A DNA stretch of 64,000 nt from Ascidia mentula (GCA_947561715.1 OX387199.1:7383001-7447000), one strand, 5' to 3'; positions 20,910 to 32,966 are shown, counted from the stretch's first letter. The notes: a model not told the origin generated them from the letters alone. Numbers and translations are program-made.

Positions 20910-21586
20910 AGTTTTTGATCACTGTTTGAATTCTCAGTGGCAAATTCCACAAACACTATCTATTATTTTCATTAACTGAGGTGAACTATATTGTGTCTAC
21001 TATTTGCGACTCCGCGCAATTCGTCACTGTGTTATATACTCACAAACTCAACCTTTTTTTAAAATGTGTACTTGTAACGTGTTACCTAACTAAAAGGTTT
21101 CGTAAACAAAATACTTTCATCAGTAGCGAGAATAACCTATGAATTGGGAAAACCCTGTGAAATAAAGCGTGACAGTCGGTTTGTGGGTTTCGCGGAGACG
21201 TGTTAAGGCCTAGAAAATAGAAATACCCGTGACGAGTTCAGAGAAACATATGGGGAAAAAATAGCATTGTTTTGTCAGATCAACTGTGTTGTATAACTTC
21301 GAAATCAAAAGAGTAACTTCGAATTCCGAACTGTGGGCTTGTGAGTTTTTGTGGAGCTTTGCCAATAAATCCCGATGCGAAATCGAATCGTTAATTTAAA
21401 ACAATTTTGGCACTATCTTGTAAATAAACACTTACCGAATGAAAAACCAATATTGGACATGTCATCTTATTTTTGCGTGACAATTAACAATTGTACTGAA
21501 ACCTCCTAGAAAACCGTAATCCTATTTGTTTCACTGGTCAGATTTCTGTGTTATTTGGAAGGGAATCCCTAAATACATATGGTAAG

Positions 21587-21860
21587 TTAATATTGCAAGG
21601 AATTGCTTCTGCACATCCTCAAAACTATGGTTTGGAGGTATAACAGTATTTCAAAAAGTTTGAAATGTAAGAAGAAATTGCCAGAAATGATGGTTGTGAA
21701 TACATAATTATCGTTGCCGTCTCGATATATTCCCACAAACGTATTGAACGAAATGGTACGTACACAGTGCAAATGAGGGTACATACGTCGATTAATTAGA
21801 TCAACTAACAGGACAAAAGCCTGATGTGAGGTTGTTTCGCACTCACACCACTTTTGAACT
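21587..21860 (+). pseudogene. GNAT C-terminal relic, unit B first copy
   Basis: Counterpart of 16975-17240 in unit A. It is recognisable by GCEYI-like and HKRIERNGTY codons and a decayed PLTGQKP region. Confidence 0.72.
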
Positions 21861-22139
21861 TTCTTTTACCTGTGAAAGTATGTTTTATGATACTTATACC
21901 TCCAGTTATGCACTGCTGTAAAGGTTTGTGTTATAGTTGGAACGGTAAAAATTGCTTTGCAGAAAAACCTTTTTTCAGTAATTCTGCATGGTTAACAATG
22001 CGTTGTATCGACCTTGCATACCTAGTCATTCGTTTCATTCCACATCACGGTGCATATGCACTCTTTCCTTTTATTGAAAATCGGCTGGTAAAATAGTTTA
22101 ATAACCACCGGTGAGTTTTTTTTTATAATTCCTTTGCAG

Positions 22140-22320
22140 ATGACTATTTTGGTTGTGAATACATAGTTGTCGTTGCCGTCTTGATATATTCCCACAAATG
22201 TATTGAACGACATGGGACGTACAAAGTGCAAATGAGGCTACATATGTCGATTACGTGAATCAACTAACAGGACAAAAGCCTGATGTGGGTTTGTTCCCCA
22301 TTCACACCACTTTTAAACTT
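22140..22320 (+). pseudogene. GNAT C-terminal relic, unit B second copy
   Basis: Second, more divergent copy produced by the ~471 bp internal duplication. It reads GCEYIVVVAVLIYSHKCIER and then decays. It is absent from unit A and present in unit C at 27290-27470. Confidence 0.72.
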
Positions 22321-23486
22321 TTAATGTGAAATTTTACCTGTGAAAGTATGTTTTATGAAACTTATAACTCCAGTTATGCACTGCTGTAAAAGTATGTGTT
22401 ATAGTTAGAACGGTAAAAATTGCTTTGTGGGAAAACCTTTTTTCAGTATTTCTGCATGGTTAACAATGCGTTGTATCGACCTTGCATATCTGGCCATTCG
22501 TTTCATTCCACATCACGGTGCATATGCACCCTTCCCGTTTATTAAAAAAATCGGCTGGTAAAATAGTTTAATAACCACCGGTGAGTTTGTTATTTTGTAA
22601 TTCCTTTGCAGAGGACTATCATGGGTCCGCGAAGGTCTTAAATCTGCTTTAGAACATACAAAAACAGGATACGATATTCGTAACATTCGCGACTGTGTGT
22701 AGAAGATTTCACGAGCCTCCGGTTTTTTGTGTTTCAATGTTTTTTGCGTGGTGAAATAAGATTTTGTAAATTTTACTTATGAGTGTGGCCACGCAAAAGT
22801 AGGATGACATGAATATCAATGATTTCATAAATTTGTTGTTTTTCATTAGTTTATCGTCTAGTGTTTATTTACAAGGTAGTGCCCAAATTGTGTCGAAAAA
22901 AAAAACGATTCTCGGAACTCCATTTCTGAGTACTTATTGCCAGAGCTCCACGAAAACCCACAACTTCGTTACGCCTTGTTCTATTACAGATAAACTCGTG
23001 GCATTTGTGGTTTCGACGGCAACGGTGTTTGAAGTAAAGCTTGATTTCCTGTGGTTTAGGCAGAGTTCTTGGAACTAAGCTATTTGTGCTTGCGTTTGCA
23101 ACATTTCGAAGGTTGTTCTCGCTACTGAGGAAAGTTTTTTGCTTGCGAAATTTTTAGCGAGGCAATATAGTTACAAACCTACGCTTAGTTTTAAAAAAAG
23201 TAAAGCTTGTCAGTTTATAAGAGAGCAACGCACGACACGAGTCGCAAATCGTAGTAGCCACCGATATAGTTCTCGATACAGGAAATATTAGATTTTGGCT
23301 TGTGTGGGGATTTCAAACTTCAAATTTAATTCCGATTGTTTTGGTATGTATTTGATGTAGCCACGGTAGCTAACAAAGTGCGAAATAGCAGTCCACCAGC
23401 GGAAACAAGGCGACGCAAGCTGATATGAAAATGTTGCGACTCGCACTGATGATTGCCACTGAAGATTTTCACAGTGATCAAAAACT

Positions 23487-23710
23487 ATGCTTCGACGTCC
23501 ATCCGATGTAGGCTGCCATATCAGTAGGATCTCTTTGGTAATCAGATGATTTGGCTGCAAACAAATGGATCAAAAGATTCGCATAGATTAAATAGATCAT
23601 GCGGACAATGTAAACCATTCGACCGGTCACAGCCTGATTTGGCTTTATCGCCTGTTCACACACGTGCAACCGAGTATTACAAACGAATACCATTCGAATC
23701 CAGTCTATAG
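23487..23710 (+). pseudogene. GNAT pseudogene with large internal deletion (unit B)
   Basis: Near-identical to 18391-18614: presequence start fused to the C-terminal DLALSPVHTRATEYYKRIPF, with the core missing. Confidence 0.78.
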
Positions 23711-23993
23711 CATTCACACATAAGTGCTTGTCCAAAAACAGTATTTTTAATTGTTTCTGATGTATCGATTCAACAGGTACTTTATATATTTTCCTTAAGC
23801 ATTGCAAATTGTATATGATATGCCGTGTACATTGCGCTTTCGTTGACAAGTTTTGCTTCAATAAAACAAAGCCCGGTATTTAACAGTTCTTCCATCACAT
23901 CTTTACCATTGAAATACATGATATGCATTTCAGTCCAACGCAATTGTCACATTTTTTTTTCCAATAAGGGCATAAGCGAATTTCTAGTCATAT

Positions 23994-24279
23994 GATGTTG
24001 CATTAAGACCCTGTTGGTTTTCAGTTTTTCGAACAAGTCCCCCTCCATGTGGTGAATGAATCTACGAAAGGGGTCTAATTTAGAAAGCCAAAGCCAAATT
24101 TCTTTTTCATGGTGTTACCTTGGGCGAATTTCGGTCATGTACACTGTACATAAGCATTGTGACTATAGTTGCTTGGTTGCTTTGCGGAAAAGACCAAACG
24201 AAGTGTTGTCTTTTACCTTAAACTCGGCATGAACTTTGCAGTGATCGCCTATCTCCTCCGTTTTCAGTTTAAAAATGCT
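23994..24279 (-). pseudogene. GNAT middle fragment, unit C left end
   Basis: Identical in structure to 18898-19183. It marks the B/C junction, where ctagtcatatgat runs directly into GNAT coding sequence. Confidence 0.75.
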
Positions 24280-24566
24280 AGATTAATGTAGATTAATGTA
24301 TCACATGCGACCAACAAGAACTGATTCCAAGATCGAGTGAGTATCAGTGGACCACCCTTATTGACATTGTCTTAGAGACGTGCCGCCTGATCGAAATTGG
24401 ATATATTTTACAGACATATGTTTGTCTCTTATGTTCACATATTTCAATATAAACTTTATTGTCGGTTTTAGAAAAATAAAATGATGCCAGGACTCCAGCT
24501 GTACCTGGGACAGTTAACCAGGGACAATGTCAGAATCACATACAAATCGAACATAGTTTCCATTAA

Positions 24567-24879
24567 CGCAGTAATATTTCATGCAATGAACATGAAATAT
24601 TACTGCGTTATCTGATACGTTGGTAGAGATCCCCTACGTATATGTGAAGGTTGCCTGGCAAGTTGTGCGCTTGCGCACCAGTGTACCTTGGCCACAGTAT
24701 ACCCCGTGAAACTACTGAGCTCCTGTAGATCAGTTGGTAGAGCGTTGGGCCTGGTTAGCCCAGGGTCGTGAGTTCAAACCTCACCGGGAGCTTGATTTTT
24801 CAAATCTTGCTCCGACTTGTCAGGAAAAAGTGGCTGATCCAGCTAGGCTGCAATGCCTGGGCTGCCAAGCCTGCAAACC
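24567..24879 (+). mobile_element. SINE-containing insertion with 13-bp target duplication (unit C)
   Basis: The insertion is flanked by tagtttccattaa at 24554-24566 and again at 24880-24892. Unit A has this target only once, as an empty site. The insert begins with a perfect inverted repeat, has ~100 bases of unassigned sequence with a tgcgcttgcgca palindrome, then the tRNA-like SINE head (24719-24791) and SINE tail. The part before the head is not found in the SINE copy at 29.3-29.5 kb. Confidence 0.75.
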
Positions 24880-25425
24880 TAGTTTCCATTAATTAAGAAG
24901 AATTGTTTCTCCTGACACCTAAGTTACGAAAGTGTTTATTGTAACCAACGTTTTGTCCAACCCCAAGGAGACTTCTTCAGGGTTATGTAGCAACGATAAT
25001 GCATCGACACAATGAAAACGCAAGAAAAACGTAAGAAAAATGAATCGATAACAATGGCACCGCTGGTATCATCACGTGACTGGGTGTGTAACGGGGCGTA
25101 ACAACAAGTTGTTTTAACTTGTATTAGTGTTTTTGCGCTTGATGCATTATCATTTATTAGTCTGCTCTTTTGGCACAATAAAAACGTAATTTATTAACCG
25201 ACGTTCCTTAAGGTAATGGCACTATGGTATAGCACACAACCAACACCAAGAAAACATACCAACACGAAAATATACGTGTATTTCCCGAGAACAGTGTGTG
25301 TATTTCCTGTTGCTTTATAATAACTTGCTGCAATTGTTGTTTCCCGCCCCTTTTCATAACATCACGTGATTTCACAAGCAGTGATAGCATTATTTTTTCC
25401 TTGACAAAATTTTCCATTCCCTTCA

Positions 25426-26058
25426 ATAGACCGCCTCAAAAAATCCGACACAGCCACAGTAACGATGTATGGGCAGTCTGCCTTTCGAGCCGCTTCTTCC
25501 TCCAAACCCAAAAATTGAAAGCACCAAAAAGTCCTATACCACCATATTGTGGATCTGTGGTAACCAGATTTTGCATCAGGATCCTGTTGGTTTTAAGTTT
25601 TTCCAACAAGTCGCCCTCCATGCGGTGAATGAATCTACGAAAGGGATCCAATTTCGAAGAACCACAGCCAAATTTCTTTTTCGTCGATGTAACCTTGGAT
25701 GAATTTCGGTCATGTACACTGTACATAAGCATTGTGACTATAGTTGCTTGGTTGCTTTGCGGAAAAGACCAAACGAAGTGTTGTCTTTTACCTTAAACCC
25801 GGCATGAACTTTGCAGTGATCGCCTATCTCCTCCGTTTTCAGTTTAAAAATGCTATGCAAAGGAAGTCGTTTCGTGTGAAACGCATCAATGAAGTGAGTA
25901 ATTTGCGGAAGGTCGTTTCTAATCAAAAGTCCGTGTCCTGAACTAATTTTAATTTCTTTTTTTCAAATCGTCAGATGCATTTGTTTTCAAGCTAAACCTT
26001 GTAATTACCAAGGGGTCCAATTGATAAGGCAGCCAACACCAAATAGACGACGAAGCAT
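25426..26058 (-). pseudogene. GNAT pseudogene in unit C, 3' end replaced
   Basis: Near-identical to 20277-20909, with the same breaks and the same foreign 3' patch. Confidence 0.8.
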
Positions 26059-26735
26059 AGTTTTTGATCACTGTTTGAATTCTCAGTGGCAAATTCCACA
26101 AACACTATCTATTATTTTCATTAACTGAGGTGAACTATATTGTGTCTACTATTTGCGACTCCGCGCAATTCGTCACTGTGTTATATACTCACAAACTCAA
26201 CCTTTTTTTAAAATGTGTACTTGTAACGTGTTACCTAACTAAAAGGTTTCGTAAACAAAATACTTTCATCAGTAGCGAGAATAACCTATGAATTGGGAAA
26301 ACCCTGTGAAATAAAGCGTGACAGTCGGTTTGTGGGTTTCGCGGAGACGTGTTAAGGCCTAGAAAATAGAAATACCCGTGACGAGTTCAGAGAAACATAT
26401 GGGGAAAAAATAGCATTGTTTTGTCAGATCAACTGTGTTGTATAACTTCGAAATCAAAAGAGTAACTTCGAATTCCGAACTGTGGGCTTGTGAGTTTTTG
26501 TGGAGCTTTGCCAATAAATCCCGATGCGAAATCGAATCGTTAATTTAAAACAATTTTGGCACTATCTTGTAAATAAACACTTACCGAATGAAAAACCAAT
26601 ATTGGACATGTCATCTTATTTTTGCGTGACAATTAACAATTGTACTGAAACCTCCTAGAAAACCGTAATCCTATTTGTTTCACTGGTCAGATTTCTGTGT
26701 TATTTGGAAGGGAATCCCTAAATACATATGGTAAG

Positions 26736-27010
26736 TTAATATTGCAAGGAATTGCTTCTGCACATCCTCAAAACTATGGTTTGGAGGTATAACAGTATTT
26801 CAAAAAGTTTGAAATGTAAGAAGAAATTGCCAGAAATGATGGTTGTGAATACATAATTATCGTTGCCGTCTCGATATATTCCCACAAACGTATTGAACGA
26901 AATGGTACGTACACAGTGCAAATGAGGGTACATACGTCGATTAATTAGATCAACTAACAGGACAAAAGCCTGATGTGAGGTTGTTTCGCACTCACACCAC
27001 TTTTGAACTT
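26736..27010 (+). pseudogene. GNAT C-terminal relic, unit C first copy
   Basis: Counterpart of 21587-21860. Confidence 0.72.
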
Positions 27011-27289
27011 TCTTTTACCTGTGAAAGTATGTTTTATGATACTTATACCTCCAGTTATGCACTGCTGTAAAGGTTTGTGTTATAGTTGGAACGGTAAAAA
27101 TTGCTTTGCAGAAAAACCTTTTTTCAGTAATTCTGCATGGTTAACAATGCGTTGTATCGACCTTGCATACCTAGTCATTCGTTTCATTCCACATCACGGT
27201 GCATATGCACTCTTTCCTTTTATTGAAAATCGGCTGGTAAAATAGTTTAATAACCACCGGTGAGTTTTTTTTTATAATTCCTTTGCAGA

Positions 27290-27470
27290 TGACTATTTTG
27301 GTTGTGAATACATAGTTGTCGTTGCCGTCTTGATATATTCCCACAAATGTATTGAACGACATGGGACGTACAAAGTGCAAATGAGGCTACATATGTCGAT
27401 TACGTGAATCAACTAACAGGACAAAAGCCTGATGTGGGTTTGTTCCCCATTCACACCACTTTTAAACTTT
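27290..27470 (+). pseudogene. GNAT C-terminal relic, unit C second copy
   Basis: Counterpart of 22140-22320, from the shared internal duplication. Confidence 0.72.
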
Positions 27471-28637
27471 TAATGTGAAATTTTACCTGTGAAAGTATGT
27501 TTTATGAAACTTATAACTCCAGTTATGCACTGCTGTAAAAGTATGTGTTATAGTTAGAACGGTAAAAATTGCTTTGTGGGAAAACCTTTTTTCAGTATTT
27601 CTGCATGGTTAACAATGCGTTGTATCGACCTTGCATATCTGGCCATTCGTTTCATTCCACATCACGGTGCATATGCACCCTTCCCGTTTATTAAAAAAAT
27701 CGGCTGGTAAAATAGTTTAATAACCACCGGTGAGTTTGTTATTTTGTAATTCCTTTGCAGAGGACTATCATGGGTCCGCGAAGGTCTTAAATCTGCTTTA
27801 GAACATACAAAAACAGGATACGATATTCGTAACATTCGCGACTGTGTGTAGAAGATTTCACGAGCCTCCGGTTTTTTGTGTTTCAATGTTTTTTGCGTGG
27901 TGAAATAAGATTTTGTAAATTTTACTTATGAGTGTGGCCACGCAAAAGTAGGATGACATGACTATCAATGATTTCATAAATTTGTTGTTTTTCATTAGTT
28001 TATCGTCTAGTGTTTATTTACAAGGTAGTGCCCAAATTGTGTCGAAAAAAAAAAACGATTCTCGGAACTCCATTTCTGAGTACTTATTGCCAGAGCTCCA
28101 CGAAAACCCACAACTTCGTTACGCCTTGTTCTATTACAGATAAACTCGTGGCATTTGTGGTTTCGACGGCAACGGTGTTTGAAGTAAAGCTTGATTTCCT
28201 GTGGTTTAGGCAGAGTTCTTGGAACTAAGCTATTTGTGCTTGCGTTTGCAACATTTCGAAGGTTGTTCTCGCTACTGAGGAAAGTTTTTTGCTTGCGAAT
28301 TTTTTTAGCGAGGCAATATAGTTACAAACCTACGCTTAGTTTTAAAAAAAGGAAAGCTTGTCAGTTTATAAGAGAGCAACGCACGACACGAGTCGCAAAT
28401 CGTAGTAGCCACCAATATAGTTCTCGATACAGAAAATATTTGATTTTGGCTTGTGTGGGGATTTTAATCTTCAAATTTAATTCCAATTGTTTTGGTATGT
28501 ATTTGATGTAGCCACGGTAGCTAACAAAGTGCGAAATAGCAGTCCACCAGCGGAAACAAGGCGACGCAAGCTGATATGAAAATGTTGCGACTCGCACTGA
28601 TGATTGCCACTGAAGATTCTCACAGTGATCAAAAACT

Positions 28638-28862
28638 ATGCTTCGACGTCCATCCGATGTAGGCTACCATATCAGTAGGATCTCCTTGGTAATCAGATGA
28701 TTTGGCTGCAAACAAATGGATCAAAAGATTCGCATAGATTAAATAGATTATGTGGACAATGTATACCCTTCGACCGGTCACAAGCCTGATTTGGCTTTAT
28801 CGCCTGTTCACACACGTGCAACCGTGTATTACAAGCGCAAACAATTCGAATACAGTCTATAG
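28638..28862 (+). pseudogene. GNAT pseudogene with large internal deletion (unit C)
   Basis: Same deleted structure as at 18391 and 23487, but with several base differences. The C-terminus reads ALSPVHTRATVYYKRKQF, closer to the functional gene. Confidence 0.78.
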
Positions 28863-29301
28863 CATCCATACAACACATAACTGCTTGTCTAGAAACAGTA
28901 TTTATAATTGTTTCTGATGTATCGATTCAATAGGTACTTTATATATTTTCCTTAAGCATTGCAAAATATTTATGATATGTCGTGTACATTGCGCTTTCGT
29001 TGACAAGTTTTGTTTCAATAAAACATAGCCCGGTATTTCACAGTTTCTTCCATCACATCTATAGCATTGAAATACATAATATGCTTTTCAGTCCAACGCA
29101 ATGTCACAATTTTTTTCCAATGAATGCATAAGCGAATTTCTAGTCATATGAATTATGGACGCAATGATCGTTTTGCATGTAATTTTGACATAAGAAACCA
29201 ACGTATGAACATCTGGAGTCCTAAAATTTTTTTTCTAAAATCGAATGTATAGTTCATATTAAAATGAAAAACAGAAGAAAGAAACATATGTCCCTAAAAT
29301 C

Positions 29302-29481
29302 ATAAGGTTCACAGGCTTCGCAGCTAAGGCATTGCAGCCAAGCTGGATCAGCCACTTTTTCCCGACAAGTCGGAGCGAGATCTGAAAAATCAAGCTCCCA
29401 GTGAGGTTTGAACTCACGACCCTTGGGCTAACCAGGCCCAACGCTCTACCAAGTGAGCTACCAGGAGCTCAGTACTTCTAC
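29302..29481 (-). mobile_element. tRNA-derived SINE, minus strand
   Basis: Full SINE reading right to left. A short leader is followed by the tRNA-like head with TAGCTCACTTGG and GAGTTCAAACC boxes, then the family tail ending near gaagcctgtgaacct. The flanks atttttgggac and attttagggac look like a target-site duplication. It interrupts the module sequence that elsewhere reads ggatatattttacagacata. Confidence 0.78.
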
Positions 29482-31200
29482 GTCCCAAAAATATATCCAA
29501 TTTCAATTAGGCGACACAATTCCAAGACAATGTCAATCAGGTCGGTCTCTCAGCTTATGTATCGAAACTGGTTGAAGGTTAACGGGGTGCCTGAAACAGA
29601 ACATACCGACCAGGTACCAATAATAGTTATCGAAACTAAAAAAGTCAAACACAACAATGAAACTCGCGCAATGGAGTAGGGCGACCACTAAGACAGGGGC
29701 GGGAAAGTCGCATACACTTTTTCCGAAGCAATTCTTCATTTTGTACCGAACAATACTATACTATTTGCTGCAGTTGTTGTTGTAGAAGACTTTATGTTCG
29801 AACAGTTTCTAAGTTCGCACAACAACCAATCACAGATTAATTGCATGAAACACAAGGGCCATAAAAAAACAGATTTGGTCACAAATTAAATGCATGCTGG
29901 TAAAAGAAAGCAACCATGACTTGAAGCTAACTATTAGTTGTTTCAAATGTAAAAAGTACGATGACAGTACAAGTAAATTTGGCTAAGATTATGACACTAT
30001 CGGCCAACTTTACATGCGCTCACGTTACTAAGTTACAAGCACCTTAAGAAGTTGCATGTTCGTTGATCAGGTACGCGTACATGAGTTTGAATTATGACAC
30101 GGTTGGCCATTAAATGTATCCTATTAAGGTGCATGTACACTAATAGCGAACGTGCTGCTTATTAACGGGCGCGTACCTTATTATTTCACGTGATGTCGCT
30201 CTTATTCGGATTTTGACAATGCTAGCCAGGCTTAAAATCACGTGCACGGTCGTCACTAAGGCACACGCACGTTATCTAAGGTACGCATGCAATACGATAA
30301 ATTATGACACCGATGGACAACCATAAGCATCTACATTTTATTTCTTAAAACTTGACACTACGATATCTGTTAAACACCCTTTGAAGGCGCAAAGACAAAC
30401 AGAATAGTTTTCAGTTTTATTAAAATTTCGAATATTCAATATAGCTACAAGACACAGGCCAGAAACTTTTCTTCGCAGCTATGAAGCGTTTCTGCATGTT
30501 TCCTAATCTATGACATGAGGAGTCATGAACAACCACGTGTTGTATCACCCTTGTATGACTTGCCAGTCGTCTCGCGTCATATCACAGATCCAACGCACTC
30601 AACCCAATCATTAGGAATATGCCCGTTTTGAGGGTAATGAACAAGTTGCTTTCAAACTTGTGTGTGTAAATGTTCCACTGTCATTCCCGTACTCCTTCCG
30701 TGTAGGCATGAAACAAACTTTATCTTGCATTGTATGCATTCACTTTTTTCCTAAAGTTAAGAATGTTTTCAGCAATGCGCATTTTCGCATGGCTTTCAAA
30801 AGGAATGTTATATAGTTCGGAACACGCAACACTGCATCGGCAAGCAATACATTTACACATATTTCATTAGCATTTGCTAAATTCTAACTAGAACAAAAAC
30901 GCTTACAGCAATGCTTAATTGTAATAACTAGAGTCTAGTGAAATATACTGAAAGTAAAATTTACTGAAGATAAAGACCATGGTTGTATGCGGGTATATCA
31001 TAATATTTGTACCAATGATTTCATTATTAGTGTAACGGACAGAACAGAGTATGATTTCTGTGGTTTTGCTTGGCGCATTCATGCGTGTAAACTTGTCTCG
31101 TGTTTGGGTTGTGCGAGCTTGTAATATTGTGTTAGTGTTACTGGTATAGAAAAAAATTATAGAAAGAATAAACATAGAAATTACTAAGCGCCAGTAAGGA
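29482..31200. repeat. Duplicated block shared with 44.7-45.5 kb; no gene
   Basis: 29640-29930 and 30340-30930 match 44700-44980 and 45010-45500 in order. 29867-29940 contains a GNAT N-terminal scrap (plus strand QIWSQ... LVKESNH). An insertion of about 390 bp (29945-30335), absent from the other copy, carries three spaced TTATGACAC motifs. I see no coding region. Confidence 0.6.
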
Positions 31201-31700
31201 GCAAAGGTTACGTGATTTTTGGGTTGCTGATAGTTAACTTGGACGAAAAAACTTCTTCGCAGTTGTAAAAGGTTTCTACATGATTAACGATGCATGACAT
31301 GATGAAACCAGAGGGAAGCAAGTTGACAAAATAACGCCAGGTTAACAAAACTTTGAACACGGGTAACTTGACCACCATACGAGGTTGCGGCTTGTTTTCT
31401 TTACATTTAATAATTCATTGGCTGAACAATGATATAAAAAAAATCATAATAATATACGAGTCTGAATATGATATTATTATCTTCTCATAACTCGGAACAA
31501 GGTCGCCAATCAAATACTTTGCACCAAATTGCGTTCATAACTAAAGCCGCAATCATGACAAAAAAATTGGAAAATCATACCGGTTGTTTGAAACATGGAA
31601 TTCCAAAATGACTTTCGGTTCGGGTTGCATATTTTTAAGGGTTAATTAAGGTTTCATGGCAACTTATACATCGGCTCAGAAACTCCTTGTGCAAATGACA
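31201..31700. other. Decayed repeat sequence, no gene seen
   Basis: 31240-31300 resembles 30465-30520 and 45140-45200. 31530-31660 resembles 42190-42320. Nothing coding is recognised. Confidence 0.45.
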
Positions 31701-31709
31701 TATAATTGA

Positions 31710-32185
31710 ATGCAATATATGTTTGAGTGTGAAGTTGTGTGCGATGTCGTTAACTTATATACGTCCATTCCGACAAATGTGGCGGTCGGAAATTCCTTAC
31801 AACTAGACGCAACACTACATAAATGTACCGATCTTAATTTACCACATATCAAAGATGCATTGCAGTTGTGTTTGGAATCGACTGTTTATACATAGCAAAG
31901 TCACATATACCCTAAATTTTTGGTAACCCTTTATGGTCGCTCCTATTTCTCCAGTTTTATCCAAAATTGCCATGGAACATATTGAGCAAACAGCTATTGC
32001 TACCTTCAAAACACCACGAGTTACGCTAATGACAATGACACGTACGCCATCATAGCAATGGAAGAAGTCGAATGGTTTCATAATCATTTAAACAGTGTCG
32101 AACTTGCAATGGCCGAGCGACTTTCGTTTCCTAGAACATATAGCAACTGAAACGATCCTATCGAATGGTAAGCTTCTCCAAAAAT
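31710..32185 (+). mobile_element. Penelope-like reverse transcriptase relic
   Basis: Reads VCDVVNLYTSIPTNVAVG, followed by HIKDALQLCLESTVYT, and, in other frames, SPVLSKIAMEHIEQTA and then EWFHNHLNSVE. This is the order of the fingers-palm region, the SPV-N-ME motif and the FH-HLNS motif in Penelope-like reverse transcriptases. The catalytic YVDDT region is no longer recognisable as such. No endonuclease domain is seen nearby. It is an old remnant. Confidence 0.75.
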
Positions 32186-32811
32186 TCGGGGCAGCAATGT
32201 AAATAAAAATTCCCAAAAAATATCGCCTTGAAGCGGTAAATATTGATTTTTTTTTAACTATCAGAGTCACAGAAAGTCTATACTAAAGTTTATTGGCACA
32301 ATTTTTTGAGGCAAACTGTCACAAAAACTACGGCGAAGATTTGAATTAAAATTGCATGGCGGTTCCATGGGAGTCCATAGTCAGCCAATCCTCGCAATCG
32401 ATTTAATTTTCAATCGATATGACACTTTTGGGAAAATGCCTGCCTGCGCAGAAGATATCAATAGACTTAACTGAGAATTTTGTTTATCAAAAAACAATAG
32501 GCTGAGCACAAAATTTTTAACTATTTGCATTTATGTTTCTTATTCTGGTATCTTACAAAAGTTGACCTCAAGTTGACCTCAAGTTGCTCCCATGTCACCA
32601 ACCCAACAGACTAGTGGTTTTCTTTTTCTCATTTAACTATATTCCAAATTATCGTTAAATGTCAAAATCCATGCACTGGAATATGCGATGTTTAATGATC
32701 GCTAAACTTGTTACATTTCTGTTGCATACATGTGCGACAAAGGAAATCATTGATAGATAGCAAGTGTACATATCCACACATGTTTCTGATAAAAGTGCGT
32801 AGAAACACTAA
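32186..32811. other. No gene seen
   Basis: AT-rich. 32480-32640 is similar to 34560-34730 (shared tcttacaaaagttgacctca). It includes a short tandem repeat, gttgacctcaa twice, near 32568. Confidence 0.4.
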
Positions 32812-32817
32812 TTTATT
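32812..32817 (-). terminator. Poly(A) signal of the GNAT gene at 32967-33743
   Basis: AATAAA on the minus strand, about 150 bases past the stop codon. Confidence 0.45.
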
Positions 32818-32966
32818 ATATACATTGAAGCGAGTTGCTCTTTATTGCACGAGCGTGTCTTAAAAACTTCCCAGGAAACACGCAAACCAGGAACACTTAA
32901 CACCAAGCGAGAGAACGAAGAAAGAAGGCAACATATCCGCTACGTTACACTCCACCATAGAATACA

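Larger units (their letters stand above)
18900..23995. repeat. Tandem array unit B (~5.1 kb)
   Basis: Matches unit C at a fixed offset of 5096-5149 bp, with only occasional single-base differences. Compared with unit A it has lost about 1.1 kb near its left end, gained a SINE-containing insertion at about 19.44-19.74 kb, and gained a 471 bp internal duplication (21.66-22.62 kb). Confidence 0.85.
23996..29150. repeat. Tandem array unit C (~5.15 kb)
   Basis: Third head-to-tail unit, nearly identical to B. It keeps a 19-bp-arm hairpin at 24565-24609 that B has half lost. Its last kilobase (from about 28.3 kb) is more diverged from B than the rest. This suggests that C, not B, carries the original right end of the array. 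Confidence 0.85.

Noticed and set aside
21105-21145. Minus-strand CTGATGAAAGTATTTTGTTTACGAAAC (also near 16.5 and 26.27 kb; given here only as a hammerhead-like core)
   Set aside because: Stem II is only three pairs and offset from the core, and neither a cleavage triplet nor a stem I partner follows.
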